DNA from: Cardiocondyla obscurior
Taxonomy: Eukaryota; Arthropoda; Insecta; Hymenoptera; Formicidae
Direction: 5' to 3'
Assembly (NCBI RefSeq): GCF_019399895.1
Contig: NC_091869.1
Span: forward strand, 2,356,001 to 2,420,000
DNA: 64,000 nucleotides
Within the stretch, counting starts at the first letter, position 1. Each line of letters begins with the position of its first letter. A program made the translations under genes and the position numbers. Of this stretch, positions 1 through 10,806 are shown piece by piece. The notes under the pieces were generated by a model, which did no database searches, was not told the origin of the DNA, and saw only the letters and a list, made by a program, of their open reading frames with translations.

Positions 1-1066
1 TTGCGCACTTGTTACAATAATCACTGGCTCTAAGGCGAATTACCGATGCGTAAGGCACGAGTTTCTGCGAATTCCTCAAGGGGCACGTTCGTCATTATTT
101 TATTCTATCGCTTAGCTGAGTTTTCTACTGCGAATCCAAAATTTATATGGTCGATATAGCTCGCGCGGTATTTTTAAATTATTTTCTTAACGCGTTATCT
201 GGATCGCTGCGACGTCGACATGGCGCACGTAATTGCGGGGAAGGTGGTCGTTTAATTTGATATTAAAACGTTGTTCAAAATGATATTTGTTATTTATCAC
301 TGTCCGCGTTTGTGCTGTAGCCACGACTAGGCTAATAGCGAGTCCACCTGTGACTGTGGGAGCTATCTCGCATTCATGGGACACCATGGACGAGCCTTCC
401 TACGTTCATCGGGTTTGGCCCCAGTGGGGGGATACACCAAACCGGACGTTTCATTGTTCCCCCACTTGGTGAACCGGTAGAAATACGCGGTAGCTGCACC
501 GGAAATGCACCACCTCAATTCGCTCGCGCGCCGTTTTACTGGGCTCGGCAAAAGGGCATTATTCGGATTAATTTAGTCGGCTTGCTATTTGCACACGCCC
601 CATTTACTATTTACATTATTCGTTGGGTTTTAATATCTCGGGATTATTTAACAACATGATAATCTAACAATTTTCTGTCGCGCACGCAAACCGAATAATT
701 TTCGTAAATTAATAAAATAATGTTTAGAGAATATATAGATTTATTTCGGGTTTTAATAGTTGAAAAGTTCTGTCGCAACTGGAGCGAGAAAGCAGAGATG
801 ATGCATTCATGTTATAATTTATTGTTGCTTGTGTTTCGCGAATTTAAATTCAATACCGCGCCAAATTGCATTGCGGGTTACATTCGCAATTTCGATTAAC
901 AAATGTCGCTAACAGGCTACTGCTTGTCTGTGAATGAAAATGAGACATGTGAGGGACGCGCGATTATGCGCGGATGACGTGCTCCGCGTACAGAATGCGC
1001 CGCTGAAATCTGTATGCGATCTTTGCGATCTTCCCTGCGATTGCAGGAAGAAAGAATAAAACTCAC
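1..1066. other. Non-coding left edge, no gene recognised
   Basis: No convincing coding region is visible. A GC-richer patch at about 360-550 has short open frames on both strands, but none shows a domain, a good start or flanking splice sites. If the exon proposed at 1067-1120 on the minus strand is real, this stretch is the start of its downstream intron, and the rest of that gene lies beyond the left edge. Confidence 0.5.
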
Positions 1067-1120
1067 CGACAGCCATGATGACTTTCTCTGTAAAAGGACT
1101 CAGTTGAATACCAAGGATAC
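1067..1120 (-). CDS. Candidate short exon of a gene running off the left edge
   Basis: On the minus strand a good acceptor (pyrimidine-rich tract ending TTATTTCAG) is followed 54 bases later by a near-consensus donor (CG|GTGAGT). Inside is an ATG in a good context (ATCATGG) that encodes Met-Ala-Val before the donor. Two readings fit: a first coding exon contributing only Met-Ala-Val and one base, or an internal exon read in the same frame, which is open throughout and begins ILGIQLSPFTEK. A second frame is also open. No protein family can be named from so little sequence, and no partner exon is found in the window. This is inferred from splice-site quality only. Confidence 0.3.
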
Positions 1121-2395
1121 CTGAAATAACAAATACGGTGCATTAGCATTTATTTTCATATTATTACATAAGTATTTTAGTATCTAACAAACGAAAAATG
1201 TATTCTAAAACGTATTAAATGCTTACAAAATTATTCGATAAGTAATTGAAAAAATAATCGGCAGGTTGATATCTATTTCTCGTTACTTTAATTCAAACTA
1301 ATATAATTATTATTTAATTTAAAAGATAAAAAAGAGGGAATCACCTATTGATCTCGTTGTATCATTTTTTTTCAAGTACGCAAATATAAAATTATGTATT
1401 TTGTTCAAGTACTGTTCAGATATACGGCTTTAATTGTTGATTATTTTTCACGTGTTTCCTCGATCTCATTTGTTATATACTAGCAGTCACTTGCGCGATG
1501 TCGAGGAGAGTTCATTACGGCGGTCGGAAATTCTCTTTCTTCTATGCAATTGAGAAAATCGCACGCGAGAAAGTGTAAGTGTCCGTCAGGCACTTTCATT
1601 CATTCGCTGAAAATACACGCGAATATTATATTTAGCACGGAGAAAGGCTACGTAGATTGTGCGCAGGGGGAACCCGACCCGTTTACATTTGCGAACAGAA
1701 GGGGGTGTAGAACGAAGAAATGGGGGTCGAGTGCAAATGCGATTCATTCACGTGTTATATGCACGCGACATTATCACGTTGTACTCCGTGCATATCTCGC
1801 ATCCGCCATTATTATCGGTGGAATAGTACCTATTTAAATTGCTTTATTCAGAAATCTCTTCCTTATAAAAAGACTTCCCGCGCGTAACGTAATAATTGAA
1901 ATCCTATTATGTTCCAAGCGTCGCAATTTATTAGCTATTTTACTTCTCTGTGAAATATAGTTTTGATTTTCTGATGCAATTCCGATATTTTTAACACGCT
2001 CGAAAGTTATTCTTGTGCAAATTGATATTCATTATTGGGGTTCTATTAGCTTCGTATAATTATTATAAACGTTGGTCTACATGACTGTAGTTAATAGTAT
2101 TAGCTGAGAGTTTGTACATTATTATTATTATTTTTTTTTCGAGTTTAGTTTAGCAAGTACGCGATACAGCGACAATTTTCTGCCCTCATAGTTGCCGCAA
2201 CAGTTACTATTTTCGTACGATGAAGAGCAGAACGTGTGCCTGGTGGAGGTAGAGATAAATAGAAAGGGCAAGAGAGAAAGAGAGAAAGAGACAAGGGTGG
2301 TAAGAGATTGAAAGAGAGGGAAGTAAGGTGATTGTACTCATGAAAAGTCGAATGTTTCGGTATACTCCTTTTGCCTAACTGTGTAGCTAAAAAAC

Positions 2396-2421
2396 AAAAA
2401 AAAAAAAAAAAAAAAAAAAAA
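2396..2421. repeat. Poly(A) tract
   Basis: An uninterrupted run of about 25 As. Similar homopolymers recur on both strands across the window (7050-7075, 13503-13537, 25826-25844, 28890-28909, 55647-55664). None is preceded by recognisable retroposon sequence. Confidence 0.85.
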
Positions 2422-4982
2422 CGGAGAAAGATATATAACATATGAATTTCGAAGCAATTACACAAAATTAATTAAGGAAGTTGTAACAGTTCTTATCACG
2501 GTTCTATATCTATTCTGCCTGTTCACTTTAAGAAAGAGATAATTAAAACGGAAACAATAATCAATATATTAAACTAATAATTGCTACGTGTGTGGGCGAT
2601 GACGCATTTCGCTCAAATAAGATATCCAAGAAATCTTTTAACGGGACAGTGTCTTTTATTATTTTTTCATTGATTATGTCACGGAAATAAAAGTATTACG
2701 AACATTGAATCTCAAAGCGTGTGCGCCGCACCGCAGTGTCGTTAGGTCGAGTCGCGTAACTCGTGGAAAATGTCGAAGATTTATTTAGCGTAAATTGAAA
2801 CGGCACTGATCTGAAAGTTGAACCCGGTTTCCCGAAGAAATCACGCAGATTCGTAGCTATTAATAGAGGTCTGTTGGTGCGACCGTCGCGAAGAACGGCG
2901 CGCAGCGTCGCGCCGTGCATCTGCACCTGCAGCGACGCATGGTCCGATAAAAAGAAGCCTCTTTATGTACATCCGGCGATGTGTGCACGTGCCCCCTGTA
3001 AACGTGCACATGTGCGGCACACGCTATATGTGTATATCCAGAATGTAAAGCGTTGTTCGAGACCATAAAGACAACCATAGAGCGCGAGCACAATCGAAGG
3101 GTTCTTGCGCTGAAAAACGAAACTACTCGGCTTATTCAGTTAATTCTTAACGTACTCACGCTTATTCGTTCAATTTTTCTGTTTCTTTAAAAAGACGAAT
3201 TAACTAGTGCATTTTTCATTTTTGTAAGTTGAGAATTATTTAACATAGAGATAAGAGACGAATATTATAATACAGGTGGAGGGAATGGTTTTAATATACA
3301 CGTGGCATTTGCATGTATGTACATTCGATTGATATTGCAGATTGCTTTACGTACGTCGTTAATTAAATTGTTCGTAAACGTATATAGACGAGCGTTCTAA
3401 AAATATTCGTCGGCGAAACGTGTAGGAAAGGTAATCGATGTAAAAATGAACTTTTCGCAAGACAGATTGATCTCCGAGGTCAGTCAATTTTGCACAGCAC
3501 GCCAGAGAGTACGGATATGCAAATATAAGTCTAATCGATTTATCACCCGGCTTGCGAACTCACCTTCAATGTCTCACCGTTAATACAGCCTCCCATTATT
3601 CAATTTCTGTTCGTTCTATAATTCGCTCTGGATGATTCTTGAGGGACAATATTTGAAAGAGTAGGATATTTATGCGTTACGATCGACGTCATTTTAGCAC
3701 TACCGAACCGACGACGTATTTTTCGTAAAAAATCGCCAGCTCCTATTTGCTTTTTCTTGCTTGTCTTCTTCTTCGTTTTCTTCTATTAAACTGCACGTAA
3801 TCCATAACACTTTCTTCACGCTACTGATCTCCGTTTTATAATTTCGTAGCATTTTTCTTACCGACGCCGCTTATTAAAATCGTTCGATACATCCGCACGG
3901 TTGTTCGCGGCACTTAATTAACATAGTCAATTGCAATTCACGAGATGAATCAATCGTCATGATTACCGCTGTTCCATTCACAAAGCAATTGAGATAGAAA
4001 TATGAAGAATTTACTGTGTCTTTTTGCTTCGGGCACTGTTTATCACCTCTGCAGCGTCCATATCGCGAAGAGGAGCGCGCTAGAAAGTGGCGACGTGGTC
4101 GACTCCGTGATTTCCCAGTTATCGTTTTAGGGGCTCGAGAGTTTCGGGCTCTGTCAGGGTCACGTTCGGTTAGGGATCGTGCACGGGTACGGTACAACAC
4201 TTGATGAAGCACTGACAAGCCAAGCCAGGAGGGAGCACCATCGTTGGCGCTACCATATGATTGCCTTGCTCGTTCACTCGCTCGTTCGCTTCGCCTTCTC
4301 CTTCTCTTCTTTACTGCCACCACCCACGCATCTGGCAGTGGTGCGAAGGAACGCCCATGTATGCCTCGTATGAAACGTTATTTCGGGATAAACAAGGACG
4401 GTAAGCCCGAGACGTCGAAGGATAGGAAAGAAAAATTGTATCACTCACGTGCCGCGAGTAACGCTCCTTAACCCTCGCACGAGATCCGTAATCGAAAAGA
4501 ATATTCACCACCTCGACTTTTTTATCGCGATCTTGGTAGGTCTGCTTCGAGTTCATGGGCCTTTTGAATACGTCACAGAAACGTAAACCCGAATATTTAT
4601 ATTTTTGGAGTAATATCTCGAGGATATTATAAATTAAACTGAGCGTCAATCTTTTTGATCCCTCGAATAAAAAACTGACGAGGAATAATAGAGATAATTT
4701 GGAAAGGTAGATTAACGCGCGTTTGTTTAATAATTTCTGTCAAGATTTCGTTTCTTCCTCTGATACGTTTACTGTTACGAGTTGGGAGGAATTATTTCTG
4801 TGATGACTAAAATGCATGCGCACACGTGTATCTCGATTTCTACCTCAATTTCTCTGCAGGCAGGTAAGAATAGAGCCACGCGCGCACGCTTGCGTGCCTG
4901 TCACGCATATGCGTGCGGTAGCGGCCGCGGAAGTCAAGCGGAGCATGTATTTCCTGCCCTCGGAAAGCGTACCTCGAGCGGT

Positions 4983-5001
4983 GAAAGGGTTCGACCCTTT
5001 C
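4983..5001. repeat. Perfect 8-bp inverted repeat with a 3-base loop
   Basis: The arms GAAAGGGT and ACCCTTTC flank TCG. The loop looks like part of a tRNA T-arm (GGTTCGA), but no acceptor stem, D-arm or anticodon arm can be folded from the 60 bases upstream, so it is not called a tRNA gene. Function unknown. Confidence 0.5.
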
Positions 5002-6178
5002 GACACGTTACTCGTAACCGTGTCTCGTAAAATCCTTTGAGTGATTATTGTACCGTAATTCACCGTCAGTCGGCGATCGCACGACTTCATCGCGACGTAA
5101 GGTACACGTGCAGCAAGCATTTTCATCGGGTTTAATCAAATTAACGATATTCATAAGGCAGGAGATTATTTCCTTAATTACCCGCGATCTTCTGCCGGCA
5201 AGAATCAAACTCTAATGCACGGTCGATCTGTAGACCCACATTTGTCGAAGGAAAGAAATGCAGTTCTCCCCTCTTTTTTTTCTTTTTTTAATTAACGCAC
5301 ATGTTCTTGTTAGAGATGTCGTGCTATTTCAGCTTTTCATTTACATTTAAAGTTAGATAGCTCTCACTTGTAATGCCACTTTGCCTTTTTTTTTAACATT
5401 TATCAAAAGGCAAAAAGTATAATGTCGTCATATGCGAGGATTATCTGAGCTTTGGTGCACGTGGAAAGCAGGATTTATCGCTAAGAAATATTCTTTATCA
5501 TGGAAAAATTGAAAATTAAAAAAGCATTTGTTTTTTTTTTTTTCTCCAAATTTGACCGTTTTACAATACTTGAGAAGAATTTTAGACATGTAATATAGAT
5601 GCCTAACATGTGCCAGCCAAATGCCACGCATCTTTTCACGGTAAACTTATTGAGAACGGTGCCGTTGTATCCATATTTTTCGTTTCTTTTTCGTGTGACA
5701 TATTCGTGGTATATCCAGTGAATTTCCTGGATACGGATTATCTCTCCGCGAATTTGCGATAAATTTCATAAACTGTATAATATTTATTTTTCATAATGTG
5801 GATTTAATTTCTACTTCGGCAATCAATCTATTAATTATATTTAGGTCATAATTTGATAGTAAATATTTCCGATAAATATTAATTCGAAATTTTATCATGA
5901 TTTAAATTTGATACAAGTATTGCATATTAATTAAGTATTTACTCTGAAAATAGGAAAATTTATCAGACAAATGCGTTTGATGTTCATATACCCATGTATA
6001 TTATTCTATGAGATATTAAAGTGGTGTGACGCAACGTGTCAGCGAGAACGCAACTCTGATTCGATCGCGCTCGATAAAATTCCATAAACAATTTGTTCTC
6101 AATCAAAGATTCCGAAGTACGAATAAGCCATATATATTACTATTATTAGTCTTGCTTCCACGGTCGGTAAAGTCGTGG

Positions 6179-6188
6179 TATATAAAAG
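6179..6188 (+). promoter_or_regulatory. TATA box of a candidate promoter
   Basis: TATATAAAAG is a strong metazoan TATA element. Transcription would start about 30 bases downstream, near 6208-6215. A consensus donor (C|GTAAGTG) follows at 6363, so the unit looks like a promoter with a roughly 150-base leader exon. What it drives is unknown; the nearest downstream coding exon on this strand is DNAJC12 exon 1, which has a good acceptor at 7716. Confidence 0.45.
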
Positions 6189-6209
6189 AGGCTCAAGGTT
6201 ATTTAATCG

Positions 6210-6362
6210 TAAGTGAAAGCCAACGAGTCTCTAGAGTCTTGTGGCGAGACGTGAAGCACTAAGTCTGATGGTGCTCCTCGTAACACGTACGACTGCGTCT
6301 CTCGAAGCGAAACGCTCCTGTAGTCTCGTCTTAGAGGTTCATTGGAACTGGTCTCCGTGCTC
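6210..6362 (+). other. Candidate 5' leader exon
   Basis: The start is inferred from the TATA box at 6179-6188 and the end from the donor GTAAGTG at 6363. It contains an ATG at about 6268 whose frame stays open to the donor (about 31 codons), with no recognisable domain. It could be an upstream ORF, or the leader of an alternative DNAJC12 transcript spliced to the acceptor at 7716. No expression data are available from sequence alone. Confidence 0.3.
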
Positions 6363-6363
6363 G

Positions 6364-7380
6364 TAAGTGTTCCACAATATCCAAACGCGATTTCTCGAAA
6401 GCGGAGGCTGCAAAGGCGGCTCTCTCGGCGTAACAGCCGTTACTTTTGAAGGCGATTTAAATGCGTCAACAATCTCAGCGATAACGGTGCTTACGTAAGA
6501 ACAAATGTACGTCGATCGTTACGCCGTTGCCATAATTTATTGACAGCCGCTGATAAACGCGTTTTGTGTTAAATCACTTACAACACGTTCGAACGAATAT
6601 GTACACGTGAATGTAAATTTTTGCTTCTCGTTTTTTTGCTTCCGTTTTACGAAAGTGGGGAGGAAGATTATATTAGTTAAAGTTCACGCGCTGTAAGTTG
6701 AAGAACTTATTTTTTTTACTTATTTTTGCGTATTTTTGGAAAGTGATACTGCAACGGTTTGTAGTGAAATGTTAAAAATTAAAGTTTCTGGCTAATTTAT
6801 GTATCTATATATTTACGTGCAAGCATGAAAAATTTTTTAAACTTTAACCAAAGTTTAATGTAACGAACGACTAGGATTGTAGCGTTTGTAATTACTTTTT
6901 TTCCTTCTTTTTTTTTTTTTTTTTGCATTTGCATTTACTCGCGAAACGACCTTCGCTCTGAGGACGGCTAGGTGCGTAGCGCGAGGCGCGGAATTAAATC
7001 GCACTCCTAACTCAATATCTAGAGAAAAATGCAGTTTTGCTTTTTATTTGTTTTTTTTTTTTTTTTTTTTTTTTTATATCTCTTGCCTAATCTAGTCTAG
7101 TTAGAAGAAATGGATAATGAGACACAAGAATCCTCGTTTATTTCAATGTACATTGAAAAGGAGATTTCACGTTATTGTTCTCGATAATTTCACTTTGCCA
7201 ACAAGAACATTTCTAATATGGTCTTTGCATTCGGGACGGTCTCGGCCCCCGAGGTAGATAAGTCGTATTTAAATTGAAGAAGAAGAAATGGGGCGTGAAT
7301 TTCGAAGGGTAAGAATGTTTGAATGATATCGAGGTCCTAAAGGGAGATGCTATTTAGTGCCTTTACGAAAGGAAAGGACG
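6364..7380. other. Non-coding sequence with T tracts
   Basis: Nothing coding is supported. There are T homopolymer runs at about 6908-6924 and 7050-7075. From about 7380 the sequence becomes G- and CpG-rich as it approaches the DNAJC12 5' end. Confidence 0.5.
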
Positions 7381-7621
7381 GGGTATGCGGGGGGATGGGG
7401 GTAAGGGTGAATCGCGCGAGGCACAACTGCGCAATGGTGCGAATTGCGCGTTTCGTGAAGAGGGTGCCGGCTCAGGATGACGAGTACGCAGTCGCGCGGT
7501 ATTCCCCGGGAATCGGGTCTTTCCGGGTCTGCGACACGGTTTTCCCCTTACTCGGTTCACTTTGGCGATCGTGGTAGTCGACGACGTGACGGCGACGCTC
7601 ACGGACTTGCTCTCTCGCAAC

Positions 7622-7716
7622 AGGTGAACGGAATCTCGACTGACCGGGTGCGAAAAAAGTGAGAGGTCCACGAGAGAAGTCCGGGTAACGGCCACGACCT
7701 TTTTTTCCGCGTGCAG
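7622..7716 (+). other. Candidate 95-bp intron in the DNAJC12 5' UTR
   Basis: A donor CAG|GTGAAC at 7622 and a strong acceptor (T tract then CCGCGTGCAG, ending 7716) bracket 95 bases just before the DNAJC12 start codon. The CpG-rich sequence at about 7380-7621 would then be the TATA-less promoter and leader exon. The same acceptor could also receive the exon proposed at 6210-6362. Confidence 0.4.
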
Positions 7717-7766
7717 ATACCCTCGTGAAATCTCTAAACGAACAGGGTGGGGAAAAGGATCGCAAA

Positions 7767-10700
7767 ATGAGTGTCGAGGACGCCATCAATTACTCGCCCA
7801 GCGAGGAGGAGGACTATTACGCTCTGTTATCCTGCGACGAGTCGTCCACGGTGAGATTTGGCACGTTGCAACGAATTTCCCTTCCGAAAAAAAAGACCGA
7901 CAGATTCATACTTCGTGTCTTTTCAATTCAGACTAATTGCGGAGTGACTGACCACTGTGATAAAGTAACGTTTTATCGTATATGTATATATTATTCGTAA
8001 CAATATAGAAGTTGAGTTAAAAAGCAGAAATTTATTTGCACAAAATATGTACGGAGATAAAGTAAAATCAAATTTAATCGAGCCCATTAAGTCATAGTTA
8101 TTAAGTTAAAGATACATATTTTCGTATTTTGTAAAGCGGTTTGTTATCTCGCGAGAAATATTTGCTTTTTATCATCGCTGCAATTGCTTCGAAGCATTCT
8201 GTTTCTCTTTTCTTTTAACAAAGTACGCTTCAGAGCGTATTTATAGTGTCGCAAGCCAACTGCAATCTTAAATCAAGTTAATTATTTTTGCTTCCACGTA
8301 AACGGTAATTTATTTTACATTTATTAGACAATATTAATGCAATCGGGATGTTATAGTTGCAATTAAAAATAAATATTACTTGTAATGAAATGTCTTTCAA
8401 ATAGAGAACCGAAGGGATTATTTTCATTTCTTAATTCATTATGAAATGAATATACGTTATTACTTCTGTCGATCAAATTGTACACGTAATGTAGGCATCA
8501 CCCAATCAAGCTTTTACGTTCGAAATATTCGTATCGAGAAACGAGTCCATCATGAAAATTGTATTTACAAAGTAAAAGTTAGATATCATCTGTTAAATTT
8601 AATATGAAATGTAATGAAAGAAAATGTACATACATATATAGGAAAATCACACGCTCAAAGGAATACTGTTTAATAATTTAATATTTTAATTAAGTTAAAT
8701 GAGTAAAAAAAAAATTATATATATATATAAATTAATAAAATACTTTAAATTTAAAATATTACGCGGTAATATTTTTATACGTTGCATCAGAAATTTTATT
8801 AGAGTCGGATATATGTTATGAAAATATTTAACATTATCATAATATTAAATTCATAAATAATAATTCTGTGAAAATGTCGACTGTTTTAAAAGGCATTTAG
8901 CCATAATCTTTTAACGACGTACGAAACTAATTTTCTACATCCTTATCGAGATAATTAAATTAAATGTCAAGTTGTTTCAGTAATAATTAGATCCTAGAAG
9001 GAATCTGCAATTTAAACTCTTCGTTAATTGAATTCTTGATCGACACAATTAGGTGCAGTCTCATCTGCTTCTAGTTCACGCTATGTTGAAGTTGCGCACA
9101 ACAATATTCGTGCTGAAATCAAATTACATTTTCGTATTACATCGAGCGTGAGATTGTTCTGATAAGTTTTAAACGCCTACGTTACTTCATGCGTCCAATC
9201 AATTGTAACGAAATATCGGTATACGCACGGGCAACTATATTCGACGTTATTCGAGTTTGTTGAAAGTTTGAATTTGATGTTTAGTGGATTGCAACACTCT
9301 TTATCAGTAACGCATAAGTGCATATATCAACGAGCTCAGTAAAAATACACGGTCGTTTGCCTTTCTCTACTTTACGTTTTGTTATTTTGCTCGAGAACTT
9401 TCGATAAGAATCCTATCGAATTATACGCTGCGTTAACATTGTTTTTACGTCGGTTTTTATCGGCTAGACACTTCGCGATGTTTCTACAGATATTCGACAA
9501 GTTCAGGCAATATGTCCGTGTGCTCCCAGAGAAATTAAATGTCGAAGCATTAAAGCGAAAACGATGAAGAATAACGAAACAGCGGTCTGTTCTCTCTTCA
9601 TGAAAGTTTTACATTTATAATTACATTTTAAAGTTTATTCTGCAACGTTAATCTTGTTGCGAAAAGTAATTTCAACGATTGTTCTTCAGTTTGATCAGTT
9701 TAATACGTTTTGTATCTCTTCGATTTAACGTTCGGCTGTGAAATTGCGCGTTCAAGTCGAAAGAGAAACCGAGAACAACAACGGGAATACGTAATTTTAA
9801 AGCAAATATAAACCCCTCCATTTTTGCAATTGAATGATCTAGTTAGTTTTCATGCAATTTTAAAAATCAGGTTGAGCAAATTACGGCGGAGTATAAGGTA
9901 TTAGCTCTGCAGTATCATCCGGATAAGAACGACGGTGATAAGGAGGCCGAAAAGAAATTTCAACAATTAAAGGTACGCGGACGGATAGTTAATGAAGTTT
10001 AATTGTCATGCAATGAATTTCGCTTGGAATAATATAACGAGCAGAAAGAGTACTTTGACGGGTCTGTTTACATTGTAGTACGCAAAAGAGGTTCTATGCG
10101 ATCCCGAAAAGAGAAGCAATTACGATAAATGGCGAAACAGTGGTATCAAAATCAGCTACAAACAGTGGCTCGGCATGAAGGAGCATGTGCAGCAGGTGAG
10201 ACAATAATAGAGGCGATTATTACTTATAATTTTTGACGATATGTCGCAGTTTACGTAATTTCTTCTTCTTCTTGTTTTTTTTTTTCTTTCAACACACGTT
10301 GAAACAAGTTATTTCTTTCTATTAATGTTATAATTTATTTATTTATTCATTTCGATGCGCGTAGAAGAGAATATAGATTATGCATTACACATATAAATCG
10401 CCAGTTTCTCGTCCACGCGCGTTCCTCGAAATGACGAGGTTACAAATGATTTTGCCGACTTTGTACGGGATATTCTCCCGGCGGTAATAGGGAGTACTTC
10501 CTACTACTCCGCACCGGCGATAGAGGCCTTTAATTTTATTACGCGCCCTGTTATGTCCTGCGAACTGAGGTTATCTGTTGGTAGACCATGCACTGGAGCA
10601 CGCCGAAGACAAAGGACAGAATGCTACCGGATACGAGCGAAGAGGCAGGTGGCTCGCCAGCTCATCTGAAAGGTCATCCTACAAATGCGCACAGAAGGGC

Positions 10701-10806
10701 CTCGGAGGGCGGCGCGATGAATCTTTACTATCGCTCGGGCCACGGCGTTCCGTTTTATCAGGAGTCTAACGAGGTCGTCAGTAAGTTTCGTAATTACGAG
10801 ATTTAA
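7767..10806 (+). CDS. DNAJC12: DnaJ homolog subfamily C member 12 (J-domain co-chaperone)
   Basis: The model joins four exons: 7767-7850, 9871-9972, 10079-10195 and 10585-10806. All junctions are phase 0 with GT-AG introns, giving 174 residues (vertebrate orthologues are about 198). The J domain spans about residues 14-80, with the Hsp70-activating HPD motif at 44-46. An MHW segment (102-105) and the C-terminal KFRNYEI are features I associate with this family. DNAJC12 works with Hsc70 in folding aromatic amino-acid hydroxylases (phenylalanine, tyrosine and tryptophan hydroxylases); the Drosophila counterpart is Jdp. No signal peptide or membrane segment is seen, so it should be cytosolic. 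The ATG at 7767 is the first in frame after the acceptor at 7716. The 2.0-kb first intron carries only AT-rich sequence. A GTAAGT at 10781 inside the last exon could act as an alternative donor. Confidence 0.93.

Larger units (their letters stand above)
1121..6178. other. Intergenic or intronic AT-rich DNA
   Basis: About 5 kb with no supported gene. It contains GA-rich low-complexity sequence (about 2266-2300), an A tract at about 2396-2421, T tracts near 5265-5290, and a perfect short inverted repeat at 4983-5001. Open frames here, such as 1544-1837 and 3874-4323 (minus), have low-complexity or arginine/serine-rich translations with no recognisable domain or splice context, so I treat them as chance. 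Confidence 0.5.

Noticed and set aside
2145..2465. 106-codon minus-strand frame with poly-Phe and Leu/Ser repeats
   Set aside because: Produced by a poly(A) tract and GA-rich low-complexity sequence.
4931..5010. tRNA-like T-arm GGTTCGA in a perfect hairpin
   Set aside because: No acceptor stem, D-arm or anticodon arm can be built upstream.
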